Notes: generated by a model from the sequence alone, not told the origin. 64,000 nt of DNA from Treponema zioleckii (GCF_014737315.1 NZ_JPUF01000002.1:62001-126000), one strand, 5' to 3'; counted from the stretch's first letter, positions 1 to 8,710 are shown. Program-made: numbers and translations.

Positions 1-277
1 GAAACCACACTTTTAAAAATCAACTTGGAATAATGTAACTGATATTCGATTAAATTGATTTTTTTTTAGGTGCCTTGGACAGTTAAAATTGGAAACTGTT
101 CTTGTCGATAGAATATATGAGAAAGTTGAACATGTCAAATATCCGTTGTCAGTTTTAAATATGATAATGATGGCATGTTTGACATAAATTTATGCACTAT
201 GATACTATGTACATTATTTTCCTTTCAATTGAAGAAATCGACAAACTACAATTGCAAGGAATTGGAGACTTTTACAG
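1..277. other. Upstream region with a possible broken coding remnant
   Basis: No intact gene is seen before the M23 peptidase. Positions 1-33 read as ten codons followed by TAA and could be the tail of a gene left of the window. Positions 59-187 read openly on + for about 42 codons and end at TAA. They contain a run VEHVKYPLSVLNMI that faintly recalls the N-terminal region of ISAs1/H-repeat transposases, but the piece has no start codon of its own and is too short to assign. The rest is AT-rich and should hold the promoter of the peptidase operon; I do not recognise a strong -35/-10 pair. Confidence 0.25.
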
Positions 278-1291
278 ATGGCTAAATACAAACATATTGA
301 AAAAAACGCTGTCTCTTCTTTTTTAAGCCTCATACATGCAGTTTTCAGCTTTATCGGAAAAGGTATCGCAAAATTTTTTAAGTTTTGTGACAGCAAACTG
401 ACGATAATGATTGTTCCGCACAATCACGGAAAAGTAGTAAATTTTAGAACGAATATATTTGCGCTATTTTTTGGATTTGTCCTTGTGGTCGGAATTGTTG
501 CTTCATTTATTTATTTTAAGAAGCAAGATGAAAGTATAAAAGCTGAGCTTAACCAGGCAGTAAAAGAGAACAGAGAACTTCTTGCGAATTACGATGAATT
601 GCGTGACGAGAACAATAACGTTCTTCAGACCGCTGTAAGATTCAAGTCGGCACTTTCGCAGACACTTTCTTTGCTTGGTATAAATCAGTCAAAAAATATG
701 AGCAAGTCTTCTTCTTCGGAAAGTGACTTGAATTCTCTTTTTGATAATTCAAATTCACTTTCGGGGGCGTCAAAAGAGGTTGCAGATATGCGACAGCTTT
801 CTGACTATCTTGAAGATGCGATTGAGCCGATCGAGCAGATTGGAAAAATGCTTGAAAGCCAGGAAATTCTCTTTACCGATATTCCGAATATCTGGCCGAT
901 AAAGGGCGGTATTGGACATGTTTCGCAAAACTTTGGACCTACGACCCATGCCATAACCGGGCAGTGGTACGTTCATAAAGGAATCGACCTTTCTACGTAC
1001 AGGAGCGGAGACCCGATTGTTGCCGCTGCCAACGGACAAGTTGTAACTGTTGCCTATGATTCTGGATTCGGTAATTATGTAATCATAAAGCATAAGCATG
1101 GTATTTATACGCGCTATGCGCACATGTCGTCTGTGAGCGTTCAGAAAGGTCAGTTCGTTTCTCAGCGCGATGTAATTGGAACAATCGGAAATACGGGTAT
1201 TTCTACAGGTCCGCACCTGCATTATGAAGTACACATAGGTTCTGATGTTGTAGACCCAGCAAAATATATTAATATTAAACTTTCAAAATAG
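278..1291 (+). CDS. M23-family membrane-anchored peptidoglycan endopeptidase
   Basis: This 337-residue protein is a lysostaphin/LytM-type zinc metallopeptidase expected to cut peptidoglycan cross-links in the periplasm. It has a cytoplasmic N-terminal part, one membrane segment at about residues 59-80, a coiled-coil stretch at about 82-125, a Ser/Asn-rich linker, and the M23 domain from about 205 to 330. Visible M23 motifs are HKGIDL (H233, D237), the YAHM histidine (H282) and GPHLHYEV (H313, H315), so the zinc site looks intact. A GGAG sits about 10 bases before the ATG. The stop is followed one base later by a bactofilin start. M23 peptidase-bactofilin pairs control cell shape in several bacteria, and a similar role in the helical spirochaete cell is an inference. 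Confidence 0.9.
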   Translation: MAKYKHIEKNAVSSFLSLIHAVFSFIGKGIAKFFKFCDSKLTIMIVPHNHGKVVNFRTNIFALFFGFVLVVGIVASFIYFKKQDESIKAELNQAVKENRELLANYDELRDENNNVLQTAVRFKSALSQTLSLLGINQSKNMSKSSSSESDLNSLFDNSNSLSGASKEVADMRQLSDYLEDAIEPIEQIGKMLESQEILFTDIPNIWPIKGGIGHVSQNFGPTTHAITGQWYVHKGIDLSTYRSGDPIVAAANGQVVTVAYDSGFGNYVIIKHKHGIYTRYAHMSSVSVQKGQFVSQRDVIGTIGNTGISTGPHLHYEVHIGSDVVDPAKYINIKLSK

Positions 1292-1292
1292 T

Positions 1293-1700
1293 ATGGCTTT
1301 ATTCACTGATGATATTTCGATTAACACATTGATTGGTTCTGGTTCCGCAATTTCGGGAAATGTTAAAATCAACGGGTTCGTCCGCGTTGACGGCGATATT
1401 GACGGAAATTTGGAGGCAAGTGGAAATGTAATCATCGGTGAAAACTCCAGAATCAACGGTGATGTGACTGCAAAGTCCGCTGTTATTGGCGGAATCGTTC
1501 TCGGAAACGTTTACGCGCCGGAAAGTCTAAAACTCCTTTCTTCATCAGCGGTTATCGGAGATATTTCGACAAAAAAACTTCAGGTAGAAAATAACGTGAT
1601 AATTCATGGTCATTGTATTTCTCTAAAAAATGAAGATGAATTTGAAAAAGCCAGTTCGCAGCATTTGGATGCACAGTCAATAAAGAGCAAGGCGATTTAA
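1293..1700 (+). CDS. Bactofilin (polymer-forming cytoskeletal protein)
   Basis: This 135-residue protein has the bactofilin pattern: a short flexible N-terminus, then a right-handed beta-helix core (about residues 13-105) built from G-x-hydrophobic repeats such as GNVKINGFVRVDGDIDGNL. Bactofilins polymerise without nucleotide and scaffold envelope enzymes at the inner membrane. The gene begins one base after the stop of the M23 peptidase and has no clear Shine-Dalgarno of its own, so translational coupling is likely. The pairing fits a bactofilin that positions a peptidoglycan hydrolase, as known for BacA-LmdC type systems. The tail after residue 105 is Glu/Ser-rich and probably disordered. 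Confidence 0.9.
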   Translation: MALFTDDISINTLIGSGSAISGNVKINGFVRVDGDIDGNLEASGNVIIGENSRINGDVTAKSAVIGGIVLGNVYAPESLKLLSSSAVIGDISTKKLQVENNVIIHGHCISLKNEDEFEKASSQHLDAQSIKSKAI

Positions 1701-1720
1701 TTTTGTAAACAGGACATTTA

Positions 1721-2263
1721 ATGCCAGGAATCGATACAGCAACAAGTTCACTTTCATCGCAGTCACTTTATTTTGCCGCCACTCAGACAGCTTCGCATCA
1801 GGCTGCTAAACAAGCAAAGCAAATTGAAAGAAATTCAAAGTCATCTTTTTCATCTTCCCTAAAACGTATTCAGGAAGAAGCTGAGTTGGCTTCAGCGGGG
1901 CTTCCCAAAGAAATTGCGGGAATGACCGAAGAAGAGGCGATTGTATTCTTGAAGGATGCCGTTGACATTGCCGGAGATGAGCTAAAGCTCAGTCAGTCTC
2001 CAGAAAACCTTGAAAATTATCGCAAAAAAATAGGTCAGTTTATGAAATATGTTGTGCGCAATAATTTTGAAGTGATTGAAAAACGGCGGTTCGGGCGCAA
2101 CAGACGCGGTAAGCAACTTGCGCCGTACTATCAGATTCAGATTATAAATCAAAAATTAAATAATCTTGCGTCAGATATGCTTTATAATCATAGTAAGAAT
2201 CTTAGTATTTTAGCTCGGATTGATGAAATAAATGGTCTTATAGTTGATTTGCTGGCAGCTTAA
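1721..2263 (+). CDS. YaaR family protein (DUF327)
   Basis: This 180-residue helical protein resembles the YaaR/DUF327 family. Recognisable parts are a Ser/Gln-rich N-terminus (about 1-50), then a helical core with NLENYRKKIGQFMKYVV and RRGKQLAPYYQIQIINQKL, the most conserved part of the family. Its biochemical function is not established. In Firmicutes yaaR lies near yaaT (ricT), and the same adjacency occurs here with ricT starting 18 bases downstream, which supports both assignments. The ATG at 1721 is preceded by AGGACATTTA, a weak ribosome site. It is probably co-transcribed with the M23-bactofilin pair. Confidence 0.75.
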   Translation: MPGIDTATSSLSSQSLYFAATQTASHQAAKQAKQIERNSKSSFSSSLKRIQEEAELASAGLPKEIAGMTEEEAIVFLKDAVDIAGDELKLSQSPENLENYRKKIGQFMKYVVRNNFEVIEKRRFGRNRRGKQLAPYYQIQIINQKLNNLASDMLYNHSKNLSILARIDEINGLIVDLLAA

Positions 2264-2281
2264 AAATGGAGTTTTACGAAA

Positions 2282-3214
2282 ATGAGTGATATTTTTGAAC
2301 AGGACATTTGTAACGACGAAGAGGATATAAAAAATCTCGAAGACGGTGATTATGACGAAGATGATTCGTCTGATGACAGCGAGTTTGTTTATCCAGACAT
2401 TCTTTATTATGCGAAACTTGAATATTCAAGTGAGATTGTGTATGTTACCGTTCCGAACAATATGCGTGAGCTTACCAACGAAGACGGAATTATTATTCCG
2501 ACTCGCTATGGAAAAGACCTTGCGCTGGTTTTAGGTCGTTGTAAGAATCCTGTGGCACTAAAAGCTTCTGACATTATTATGGTTGAGCGTATTGCCAGCA
2601 AAGACGATTTAAAACGTTACCATGATATGGCGGTAAAAGAAGAGAATGCGTTCAAAATTTTTAAGGAAAAAGTTTTGGTGCACAAACTTGATATGAAATT
2701 GGTTGCCGTTCATTTTTTGCTTGAAGAGACAAAGGCTCTGTTCTTTTTTTCGAGCGAGAACCGTGTTGACTTCCGCGAGCTTGTAAAAGATTTGGTGAGC
2801 GTGTTCAAAATGAGGATTGAGCTTCGTCAGATTGGCGTGCGTGACGAAAGCCGGATTACGGGTGGACTGGGCGTTTGCGGGCGACCTTACTGCTGCCACA
2901 CAATCAGCGACAAGTTGCCTCCAGTTTCTATAAAAATGGCAAAAGAGCAAAATCTTTCGTTGAATTCAATGAAGATAAGCGGGCAGTGCGGACGGCTTTT
3001 GTGCTGTTTGAGCTATGAATACAACTGGTATGCCGAGGCCAGAAAAAATTTGCCGAACGAAGGTCAGCATATTTATTACGACGGTACGAATTTTAGAATC
3101 ACGGATGTAAATCCGCTCACCCAAATGATAAAAATGCTTGGCGACGATGGAAGGCTGTTGGAAATTCCTGCAAAACGTTATCAGCGTGAAAATGGCAAAT
3201 GGAAGATTTTTTAG
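2282..3214 (+). CDS. ricT: RicT/YaaT-like PSP1-domain protein
   Basis: This 310-residue protein carries an acidic N-terminus (about 1-36) and then a PSP1 domain. In Bacillus subtilis the RicT homologue joins RicA and RicF in a complex that binds [4Fe-4S] clusters and stimulates RNase Y-dependent mRNA maturation. The Cys cluster typical of the family is present: GVCGRPYCC (C199, C204, C205) and GQCGRLLCC (C236, C241, C242). No ricA or ricF is visible nearby, so whether the same complex forms here is unknown. It is the last gene of the operon, followed by a strong hairpin terminator. The acidic extension is longer than in typical homologues. Confidence 0.85.
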   Translation: MSDIFEQDICNDEEDIKNLEDGDYDEDDSSDDSEFVYPDILYYAKLEYSSEIVYVTVPNNMRELTNEDGIIIPTRYGKDLALVLGRCKNPVALKASDIIMVERIASKDDLKRYHDMAVKEENAFKIFKEKVLVHKLDMKLVAVHFLLEETKALFFFSSENRVDFRELVKDLVSVFKMRIELRQIGVRDESRITGGLGVCGRPYCCHTISDKLPPVSIKMAKEQNLSLNSMKISGQCGRLLCCLSYEYNWYAEARKNLPNEGQHIYYDGTNFRITDVNPLTQMIKMLGDDGRLLEIPAKRYQRENGKWKIF

Positions 3215-3261
3215 GCAGTTTGACAGTGACTGCAAAATCTTGCCATTCGCACTTTTAGATA

Positions 3262-3298
3262 AAAAAAGGATGCCTGATTTTTGAAGGCATCCTTTTTA
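3262..3298. terminator. Bidirectional intrinsic terminator
   Basis: AAAAAAGGATGCC, a short loop and GGCATCCTTTTT form a hairpin with an A-run on one side and a T-run on the other. It can therefore end both the ricT operon on + and the methyltransferase gene on -, whose stop lies 11 bases away. Confidence 0.85.
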
Positions 3299-3308
3299 GT
3301 TTTTGTGG

Positions 3309-4052
3309 CTAGCTTATAACTGCTAGAAGTTTTTCGCTGTCGTCTTTGAATGGAGTTCGGTTGAAGTCTGCATAAAATTCAAATTTTTTGAATCCGACCT
3401 TTTTGGCAAATTCTTCGATTTCTTCTTTTACGAGCGGATAAATTTCCGCGTCGCGCGTTACAGGAATGATTTTTCCGTTGCCGGTTTCTAAATCCTGCTG
3501 AATGATTTTTTTTCTGTTTCCGTTTCCGTCATCTTTTGAGACGAGTTGCGTGTAAAGTTTTACGCGGATACTTTCGCGGGTAGGAAATTTTACCACGTCG
3601 GAATCTTTTATTTTCTTGAAGTTGACCAATTCTAGAATCAACTTGCCGTCTGCAGTTAAAAGTTGTTTTGCATCATAGAAGAATTTTTCTACGAGAATTT
3701 TGTCTCGAATAAAAAGGATTCTGTTGTCTAGGCTGGAAACAATGTTGTAAAAACCGTGACCGAGAAATCTTGCCATTTCAAGAGAACTCATCTGAAAGTA
3801 TCTTAATGACATTAGTTGGGTGCGTCGTTTTCGGTTTGCTGATTCCAAAAGTTCGGTGCCTGTTTCAAGGCCTGTTGCGTCTGCGCCGTCGCGGGCGAGA
3901 CTGTGTTCAAAAGTTCCTGTTCCGCAACCGACTCGCAGATATTTTACAGGCTTGCTATATATAGAAGATTCTTTTTCATAAAATTTTTTTTGCTCCAGCG
4001 TAACCGGATACAACTCATCATAGTATTCTGAAATATTTTCATTTAGTTCCAT
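3309..4052 (-). CDS. Class I SAM-dependent methyltransferase
   Basis: This 247-residue protein has a Rossmann-fold methyltransferase core. The SAM-binding motif I is YLRVGCGTGTFEHSLA (about residues 39-54), followed by ATGLETG at the end of strand 2. The C-terminal half (about 140-245) is an all-beta/alpha insert typical of small-molecule methyltransferases. The substrate cannot be inferred. The gene stands alone between two + strand operons and shares a bidirectional terminator with ricT. Confidence 0.8.
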   Translation of the reverse strand: MELNENISEYYDELYPVTLEQKKFYEKESSIYSKPVKYLRVGCGTGTFEHSLARDGADATGLETGTELLESANRKRRTQLMSLRYFQMSSLEMARFLGHGFYNIVSSLDNRILFIRDKILVEKFFYDAKQLLTADGKLILELVNFKKIKDSDVVKFPTRESIRVKLYTQLVSKDDGNGNRKKIIQQDLETGNGKIIPVTRDAEIYPLVKEEIEEFAKKVGFKKFEFYADFNRTPFKDDSEKLLAVIS

Positions 4053-4260
4053 AGTTAAAAATTATAAAGTCTAAATTTAAATTTGCAATGGATATTTCAT
4101 TCAGATTTAAGATTATTCAAATATTTAAGACAATTTTTTAATTTTTTTCTCCTGTTTTGGAGATTCTGATTTAAAAATTAACGATAAATTTTGTGTTTCT
4201 ATGAGGAATTTTGAGTTTTGTGTTTTACGACTATTGAACTGGTAATTTTTTAAATCCTTA

Positions 4261-4288
4261 TTGAATTTAACCGGTTTCACACTAGAAT
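4261..4288 (+). promoter_or_regulatory. Putative sigma-70 promoter of the hydrogenase gene
   Basis: TTGAAT at 4261-4266 and TAGAAT at 4283-4288 are separated by 16 bases and lie 43 bases before the start codon. The match to consensus is fair (4/6 and 5/6). The 279-base gap around it is otherwise AT-rich without other recognisable features. Confidence 0.4.
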
Positions 4289-4331
4289 AAAATCAGAGCT
4301 ATTTTTTATAAAAAATCAAAGGAGGTATTTT

Positions 4332-5858
4332 TTGTTAAACGTTAATAATAACGCTGCAAATTTGAAAAAAAACATTCTTGTTCAGATTGCAAAATTGCAG
4401 TTAGAGAATAAACTGGAGTCCGAAATTGATTCTTTGCCAGCCCAGATAATTCCTGAGGGAAGCACTCCGATTCACGAGAGCATTGAGGCTGACAGGGAAA
4501 TCGTAAAAATCAGAATTGCCACACGAATGGGAAATTCTGTTGAAGATTATGACGGAAAGAAAACTCTCGCGGAATATGCGAAGGACGCTCTGAACCGCGA
4601 AAAACCGACTTGGCCGATGCTTACGGTGATTCACAATGCCTGTAATGCCTGTAAGCCTTCGCATTATTTTCCTACAGATGCCTGTCAGGGGTGTTTGGCT
4701 CGTCCGTGTAAGGTGAACTGTCCTAAAAAGGCGATTGAGATTGTTAATCACCGTGCGGTAATTGATGAGTCAAAATGTATAAAATGCGGCATTTGCGCGC
4801 AGAATTGCCCTTACCATGCAATCATTAAGACTACGATTCCGTGCGAGGAAGCGTGCCCGGTCGGAGCGATTTCTAAAGGCGAGGATGGACGAGAGAAGAT
4901 TGATTACGATAAGTGTATTTTCTGCGGAAAGTGCATGAGCAACTGTCCGTTCAGCGCGATGATGGATAAGCCGCAGCTTGTTGATGTTATTAAGCACATT
5001 ATGAACGGAAAAAAGGTCGTTGCAATGTACGCGCCTGCAATTGGAGCGCAGTTCAAGGCAAAGCCAGGCCAGCTTGAGGGTGCGATTCTTGCCGCAGGAT
5101 TCTCACGCGTGTGGGAAGTTGCGATTGGAGCCGACATTACTGCCGACAAGGAAGCGGCTGAGTTTGCAGAGCGAATGGAACGCGGCGACAAGATTATGAC
5201 GACCAGCTGCTGCCCGGCATACGTTCGTGCGGTAAATATCCACGTTCCGGAGCTGAAAGGCTGCATTTCTGAGACAAAATCTCCTATGATTTACAACGCA
5301 GAGCTTGCAAAAAAAGCCGACCCAGACTGCATCACTGTTTTTGTTGGACCTTGCCTTGCAAAACGCCGGGAAGGTTTTGACAACGACATTGTGGATTACG
5401 TTCTTTCTGTTGAAGAGCTTAACGCTTTGTTCCTTGCGAAGGGAATTGATATTTCAAAGATGGAAGCAAAGAGCGCAAAATATGTTCCGACTGTTTCAGG
5501 ACGAAATTTTGCGAAATCTGGCGGAGTTGCGGAGAGCGTAAGGCTCAGGTTGAAGGATAAGACGATTCTTCGTCCGTGCGTGATTAACGGTTTGGACAAA
5601 AACGGAATGAAGACTCTCGCAAATTACGGAAAGATTAATGCTGGCGAGATTCCATCTCCTGCAGATTGCCCGAATTTGATTGAAGTTATGGCCTGTGAGG
5701 GCGGCTGTATTGCCGGACCTGCGGTAATCGCAAATCCTAAGCTAGGTAACGGTCTTCTTACAATCTATGCAAACGCTGGTTCTAAGCCTAGTGATGATGG
5801 ATTCCCGCTCAAATGCGATATGGATTCTGTTATTGAAGGGGAAAGGGAGCGACAATAG
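4332..5858 (+). CDS. Monomeric [FeFe] hydrogenase, group B-like
   Basis: This 508-residue enzyme carries the H-cluster domain of [FeFe] hydrogenases and should interconvert protons and H2 with ferredoxin as partner. N-terminal ferredoxin-like clusters are visible as ACQGCLARPCKVNCP (about 118-131), CIKCGICAQNCP (149-160), CEEACP (171-176) and CIFCGKCMSNCP (195-206). The H-cluster motifs are L1 TSCCPAY (291-297), L2 GPCLAKRRE (339-347) and L3 MACEGGCIAGP (453-463). GPC in L2 instead of MPC and Tyr after CCPA point to group B rather than the classical group A. There is no N-terminal [2Fe-2S] domain. Translation most likely starts at TTG 4332, six bases after a strong AAAGGAGG. The gene is monocistronic. 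With nifJ in this window it fits fermentative H2 release from pyruvate. Confidence 0.9.
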   Translation: MLNVNNNAANLKKNILVQIAKLQLENKLESEIDSLPAQIIPEGSTPIHESIEADREIVKIRIATRMGNSVEDYDGKKTLAEYAKDALNREKPTWPMLTVIHNACNACKPSHYFPTDACQGCLARPCKVNCPKKAIEIVNHRAVIDESKCIKCGICAQNCPYHAIIKTTIPCEEACPVGAISKGEDGREKIDYDKCIFCGKCMSNCPFSAMMDKPQLVDVIKHIMNGKKVVAMYAPAIGAQFKAKPGQLEGAILAAGFSRVWEVAIGADITADKEAAEFAERMERGDKIMTTSCCPAYVRAVNIHVPELKGCISETKSPMIYNAELAKKADPDCITVFVGPCLAKRREGFDNDIVDYVLSVEELNALFLAKGIDISKMEAKSAKYVPTVSGRNFAKSGGVAESVRLRLKDKTILRPCVINGLDKNGMKTLANYGKINAGEIPSPADCPNLIEVMACEGGCIAGPAVIANPKLGNGLLTIYANAGSKPSDDGFPLKCDMDSVIEGERERQ

Positions 5859-6011
5859 CGTTTCTTTGCTCCGCAATACGGATTTTTGTCGCTCCGCTCA
5901 GCTTTTGCACATCAAAAACTGAATAATGGACTTGAGGTCATTTTTTGGCGGTTGTGGTTTTGACTTTGCTCAAGCATTATGAGCTTTTGTGAGCGATAAC
6001 TGAAAATAAAA

Positions 6012-6061
6012 AAGCCTGAATTTCACTAGAAATAATTTTCTGTGGAATTCAGGCTTGTTTT
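6012..6061. terminator. Bidirectional intrinsic terminator between hydrogenase and proS
   Basis: AAGCCTGAATTTCA pairs with TGGAATTCAGGCTT across a loop of about 14 bases, with an A-run on the left and TTTTTTTT on the right. It serves the convergent hydrogenase (+) and proS (-) genes. Confidence 0.8.
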
Positions 6062-6076
6062 TTTTAGAAGTGCATT

Positions 6077-7915
6077 TTACTCGGCACTGAGTTTTGCAAG
6101 CTCAGCTTTTACGTATTCAATAGCCTTTTGAGCGGCATTTTCTGCCGGAACAAGCTCAGCTTCTGCTGCTGAGCGTGGCTTGAATTCAACGTTAGGAAGA
6201 TTTTTGTCTCCAACGGTGATTCTGAGCGGAATACCGATGAGTTCCATGTCGGCGAATTTTACGCCTGGGCGTTCGTTTCTGTCATCAAGAAGAACTTCGA
6301 TTCCTGCTTTTGTAAGCTCGTCATAAATCTTGTCGGCAACTTCCTTCATTGTTCCCTTGTAGTTGATTGGAACGATGCACACCTGGAATGGAGCTACAGA
6401 CATTGGCCAGATGATTCCCTTGTCGTCGCAGTTTGTCTCGATGATTGAAGCGAGAGTTCTGTCAACGCCGATTCCGTAACAGCCCATTGTCGGTTCCGTC
6501 GGCTTTCCGTTCTGTCCGAGGAATGTTACGTGCATTGATTTTGTGTATTTGTGACCGAGCTTGAAGATGTGACCAAGTTCGTTTCCTTTGCGTGTGTAGA
6601 ACGTGCTTCCGCAGCAAGCGCATTTGTCGCCTTCTTTTGCAGTGCGTACATCTGCATTGATGTATGGAACGAAGTCTCTGAGCGGTTCAACGTGCTTAAC
6701 GTGGTAGCCGTCTTTTCCTGAACCTGCAATTGCATCGTGCATTTGAGCTTCGTTGTTTTTGATTACTGACCAGTCAACGATAAGTGGGCATTTTGAAGTC
6801 ATTGGGCCTACGAATCCGTGTCCAGCACCTGCCCATTCCTTGACTTCTTCATCTTCTGCAAGGACAACTTCCGACGCTTTGAGGGTTGCCGCAAGTTTTG
6901 CTTCGTTTACGTCCAAATCTGCGCGGATGAGCACGCATGCGTAAGAAACTGGATAGTAGTCGCCTGCCGGATCAGAAACGCGCTTCCATTTATCTGCACC
7001 TGTAGCTCCGGTCATGTCGAGAGAAGAGTTGATTACTCGGTAAATGAGTGCCTTGATGAACATTTTTGGCGATTCATCAAAGAATTTTTCCATGTCCTCG
7101 ATTGAGAATACGTTCGGTGTTTCGACCATTTCGTATGCGAGGTCTGTCTTTGCCGGCTTTTCGCCATTTTTATTGACCGACTCGTCTGCGGCGCATTCTG
7201 CCTTTTCAACGTTTGCTGCGTAGCCGCATTTTTCGTTCGGGCAGATAATCAAAGTATCATCGCCGATTGGTGATTCAACCATGAATTCTTCTGAGCCGCT
7301 TCCGCCCATTGCGCCAGAATCAGCCCTTACAGGAATGATTTTGAGGCCGAGCCGCTTGAAGATTCTGAAATATGCTTTTTCGTAGAGTTTGTAAGACTCG
7401 TCCAAAGATTCATCGTCGGCGTTCATTGTGTAGCCGTCTGCCATAATGAATTCTCGTCCTCGCATTACGCCGTAGCGCGGTCGGATTTCGTCGCGGTATT
7501 TTGTGTTGATTTGATAAAGGTTTACAGGGAGCTGCTTGTAAGAATCAAGCCCGTCGCGAACGATTGCAGTAAAAGCTTCTTCCGCAGTCGGAGAAACTAC
7601 CATGTCCTGTTCGCCGCGGTTTTTAGCCTTGAGCATCTGAGGTCCCATTGTCTCCCAACGTCCAGATTCCTTCCAGATGTCGCCAGGAACGATTACTGTC
7701 GGTTTGAATTCAAGTGCTTCTGCTGTTCCATTCCATTCTTCACGGATAATATTTTCAAGTTTGTAAAGTGAGCGAACTCCAAGCGGAAGATAAGTGTAAA
7801 GTCCATTTCCAAGTTTTCGGGTGATTCCTGCTCGGAGCATGAGTTTGTGACTTGCGATTACCGCTTCTGACGGTGCCTCTCGCAATGTTGAAATATAGAA
7901 TTTAGAGGTTTTCAT
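6077..7915 (-). CDS. proS: Prolyl-tRNA synthetase
   Basis: This 612-residue class II aminoacyl-tRNA synthetase charges tRNA-Pro. It is of the bacterial long form with an editing insertion. Recognisable parts are the N-terminal MKTSKFYISTLREAPSEA, motif 2 around QINTKYRDEIRPRYGVMRGREFIM, the insertion domain (about 225-400), GCYGIGVDRTLASIIE as motif 3, and a C-terminal anticodon-binding domain from about 500. Its length is slightly above the usual ~570 because the insertion contains a Cys-rich piece (CPNEKCGYAANVEKAEC), and a second CACC site lies after the insert. It is a single gene with its own terminator. Confidence 0.95.
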   Translation of the reverse strand: MKTSKFYISTLREAPSEAVIASHKLMLRAGITRKLGNGLYTYLPLGVRSLYKLENIIREEWNGTAEALEFKPTVIVPGDIWKESGRWETMGPQMLKAKNRGEQDMVVSPTAEEAFTAIVRDGLDSYKQLPVNLYQINTKYRDEIRPRYGVMRGREFIMADGYTMNADDESLDESYKLYEKAYFRIFKRLGLKIIPVRADSGAMGGSGSEEFMVESPIGDDTLIICPNEKCGYAANVEKAECAADESVNKNGEKPAKTDLAYEMVETPNVFSIEDMEKFFDESPKMFIKALIYRVINSSLDMTGATGADKWKRVSDPAGDYYPVSYACVLIRADLDVNEAKLAATLKASEVVLAEDEEVKEWAGAGHGFVGPMTSKCPLIVDWSVIKNNEAQMHDAIAGSGKDGYHVKHVEPLRDFVPYINADVRTAKEGDKCACCGSTFYTRKGNELGHIFKLGHKYTKSMHVTFLGQNGKPTEPTMGCYGIGVDRTLASIIETNCDDKGIIWPMSVAPFQVCIVPINYKGTMKEVADKIYDELTKAGIEVLLDDRNERPGVKFADMELIGIPLRITVGDKNLPNVEFKPRSAAEAELVPAENAAQKAIEYVKAELAKLSAE

Positions 7916-8197
7916 AGTAGAACTATTTTATTGGAAAACACTCTGATGTTCAATTTGAAGAAAGATGAAAGTGGAAAATGGGGAAGGTATTAATGAAGAA
8001 TAAGGAGTTCTAAATAAATGGTCGGGGATGCCTAAAATGTGTTGTCATGCTGAAAATCAGGTTCGGAATAATGAAAAAAAAGTAGAGATTTTTGACATTT
8101 ACATTGATTAAAGATTGTTTTAGGATAATTATAATAGTAAAACACGGTTGGTAGATTACAACATTATGCTTGACAGAAAAAAATACATCCATATAAT

Positions 8198-8249
8198 TTC
8201 ACGACTTCACGACTTCACGACTTCACGACTTCACGACTTCACGACTTCA
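8198..8249. repeat. Octanucleotide tandem repeat TTCACGAC, 6.5 copies
   Basis: The unit TTCACGAC is repeated six times without error (8198-8245) and followed by TTCA. Perfect short tandem arrays of this kind expand and contract by slippage. It lies in the non-coding gap upstream of a lipoprotein gene, where a change in copy number could alter promoter spacing or leader structure. Confidence 0.95.
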
Positions 8250-8297
8250 GTCTCATTTTTTTAAGTCAACTATTAATTTTCATTTCGACAAAAAAAA

Positions 8298-8347
8298 GTC
8301 TCAAATACTAGGCACTTTGTACGGCTGGTAATTTGAGGCTTTTTTTA
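8298..8347 (+). terminator. Terminator-like hairpin in the lipoprotein leader
   Basis: AGTCTCAAAT pairs with ATTTGAGGCT (one G-T pair) across a 23-base loop and is followed by TTTTTTT. It lies 49 bases before the lipoprotein start with no + strand gene upstream, so it would end a short leader or small RNA. An attenuator is possible but unproven. Confidence 0.55.
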
Positions 8348-8395
8348 TTTTAAAAACTGCTCAGACAGAGTAAAAACAGAAGGAGAATTTCAAGA

Positions 8396-8710
8396 ATGAA
8401 ATCAAAAGTATTTGCAAAAATCGTATTGGGTGCACTTGCCGGGGGTGCAACTCTCATGTTCGTAAGCTGCGGTTCAAAACTCAGCGGAACGTATAAAACT
8501 GACTTTATGGGAATAGAAGCTGGCTACACACTCAAATCAGGCAATAAAGTTACGGCTTTTTCGCCTGTCGGTACCTTTGATGGAACTTACACGTTTGATG
8601 AAAGCACGAACGTAGTCAAAGTAGAGTTTGCAGGTGAAACTCACGAGCTTGTTTTTGATGAAGCTGCAAAGACCTTAACAGACGAGATGATTGTTTATAC
8701 AAAAAAATAA
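8396..8710 (+). CDS. Small lipoprotein of unknown function
   Basis: This 104-residue protein has a lipoprotein signal peptide (MKSKVFAKIVLG start, lipobox FVSC with the Cys near residue 22). The mature part is about 80 residues, rich in beta-strand-like alternation (GTYKTDF, GTYTFDES). Spacing from the GAAGGAG ribosome site to the ATG is good. No family is recognised. The composition resembles the larger lipoprotein at 40711-41919, but the two cannot be aligned convincingly by eye. It lies upstream of the LRR gene but is separated by 123 bases that include a copy of a dispersed repeat (GGTTTCGACTTCGCTCAACC), so it is probably its own transcript. Confidence 0.75.
   Translation: MKSKVFAKIVLGALAGGATLMFVSCGSKLSGTYKTDFMGIEAGYTLKSGNKVTAFSPVGTFDGTYTFDESTNVVKVEFAGETHELVFDEAAKTLTDEMIVYTKK

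Larger units (their letters stand above)
7916..8395. other. Intergenic region with octanucleotide repeat and hairpin
   Basis: This 480-base gap between the divergent proS (-) and a lipoprotein gene (+) holds no convincing coding sequence. It contains an octanucleotide tandem repeat (8198-8249) and, 50 bases further on, a terminator-like hairpin (8298-8347) that is not preceded by any gene on +. The region could carry a short untranslated RNA or a leader for the lipoprotein gene. Confidence 0.5.

Noticed and set aside
8198-8249. CRISPR-like or coding repeat
   Set aside because: The unit is only 8 bases, perfectly tandem, with no open reading frame of note.
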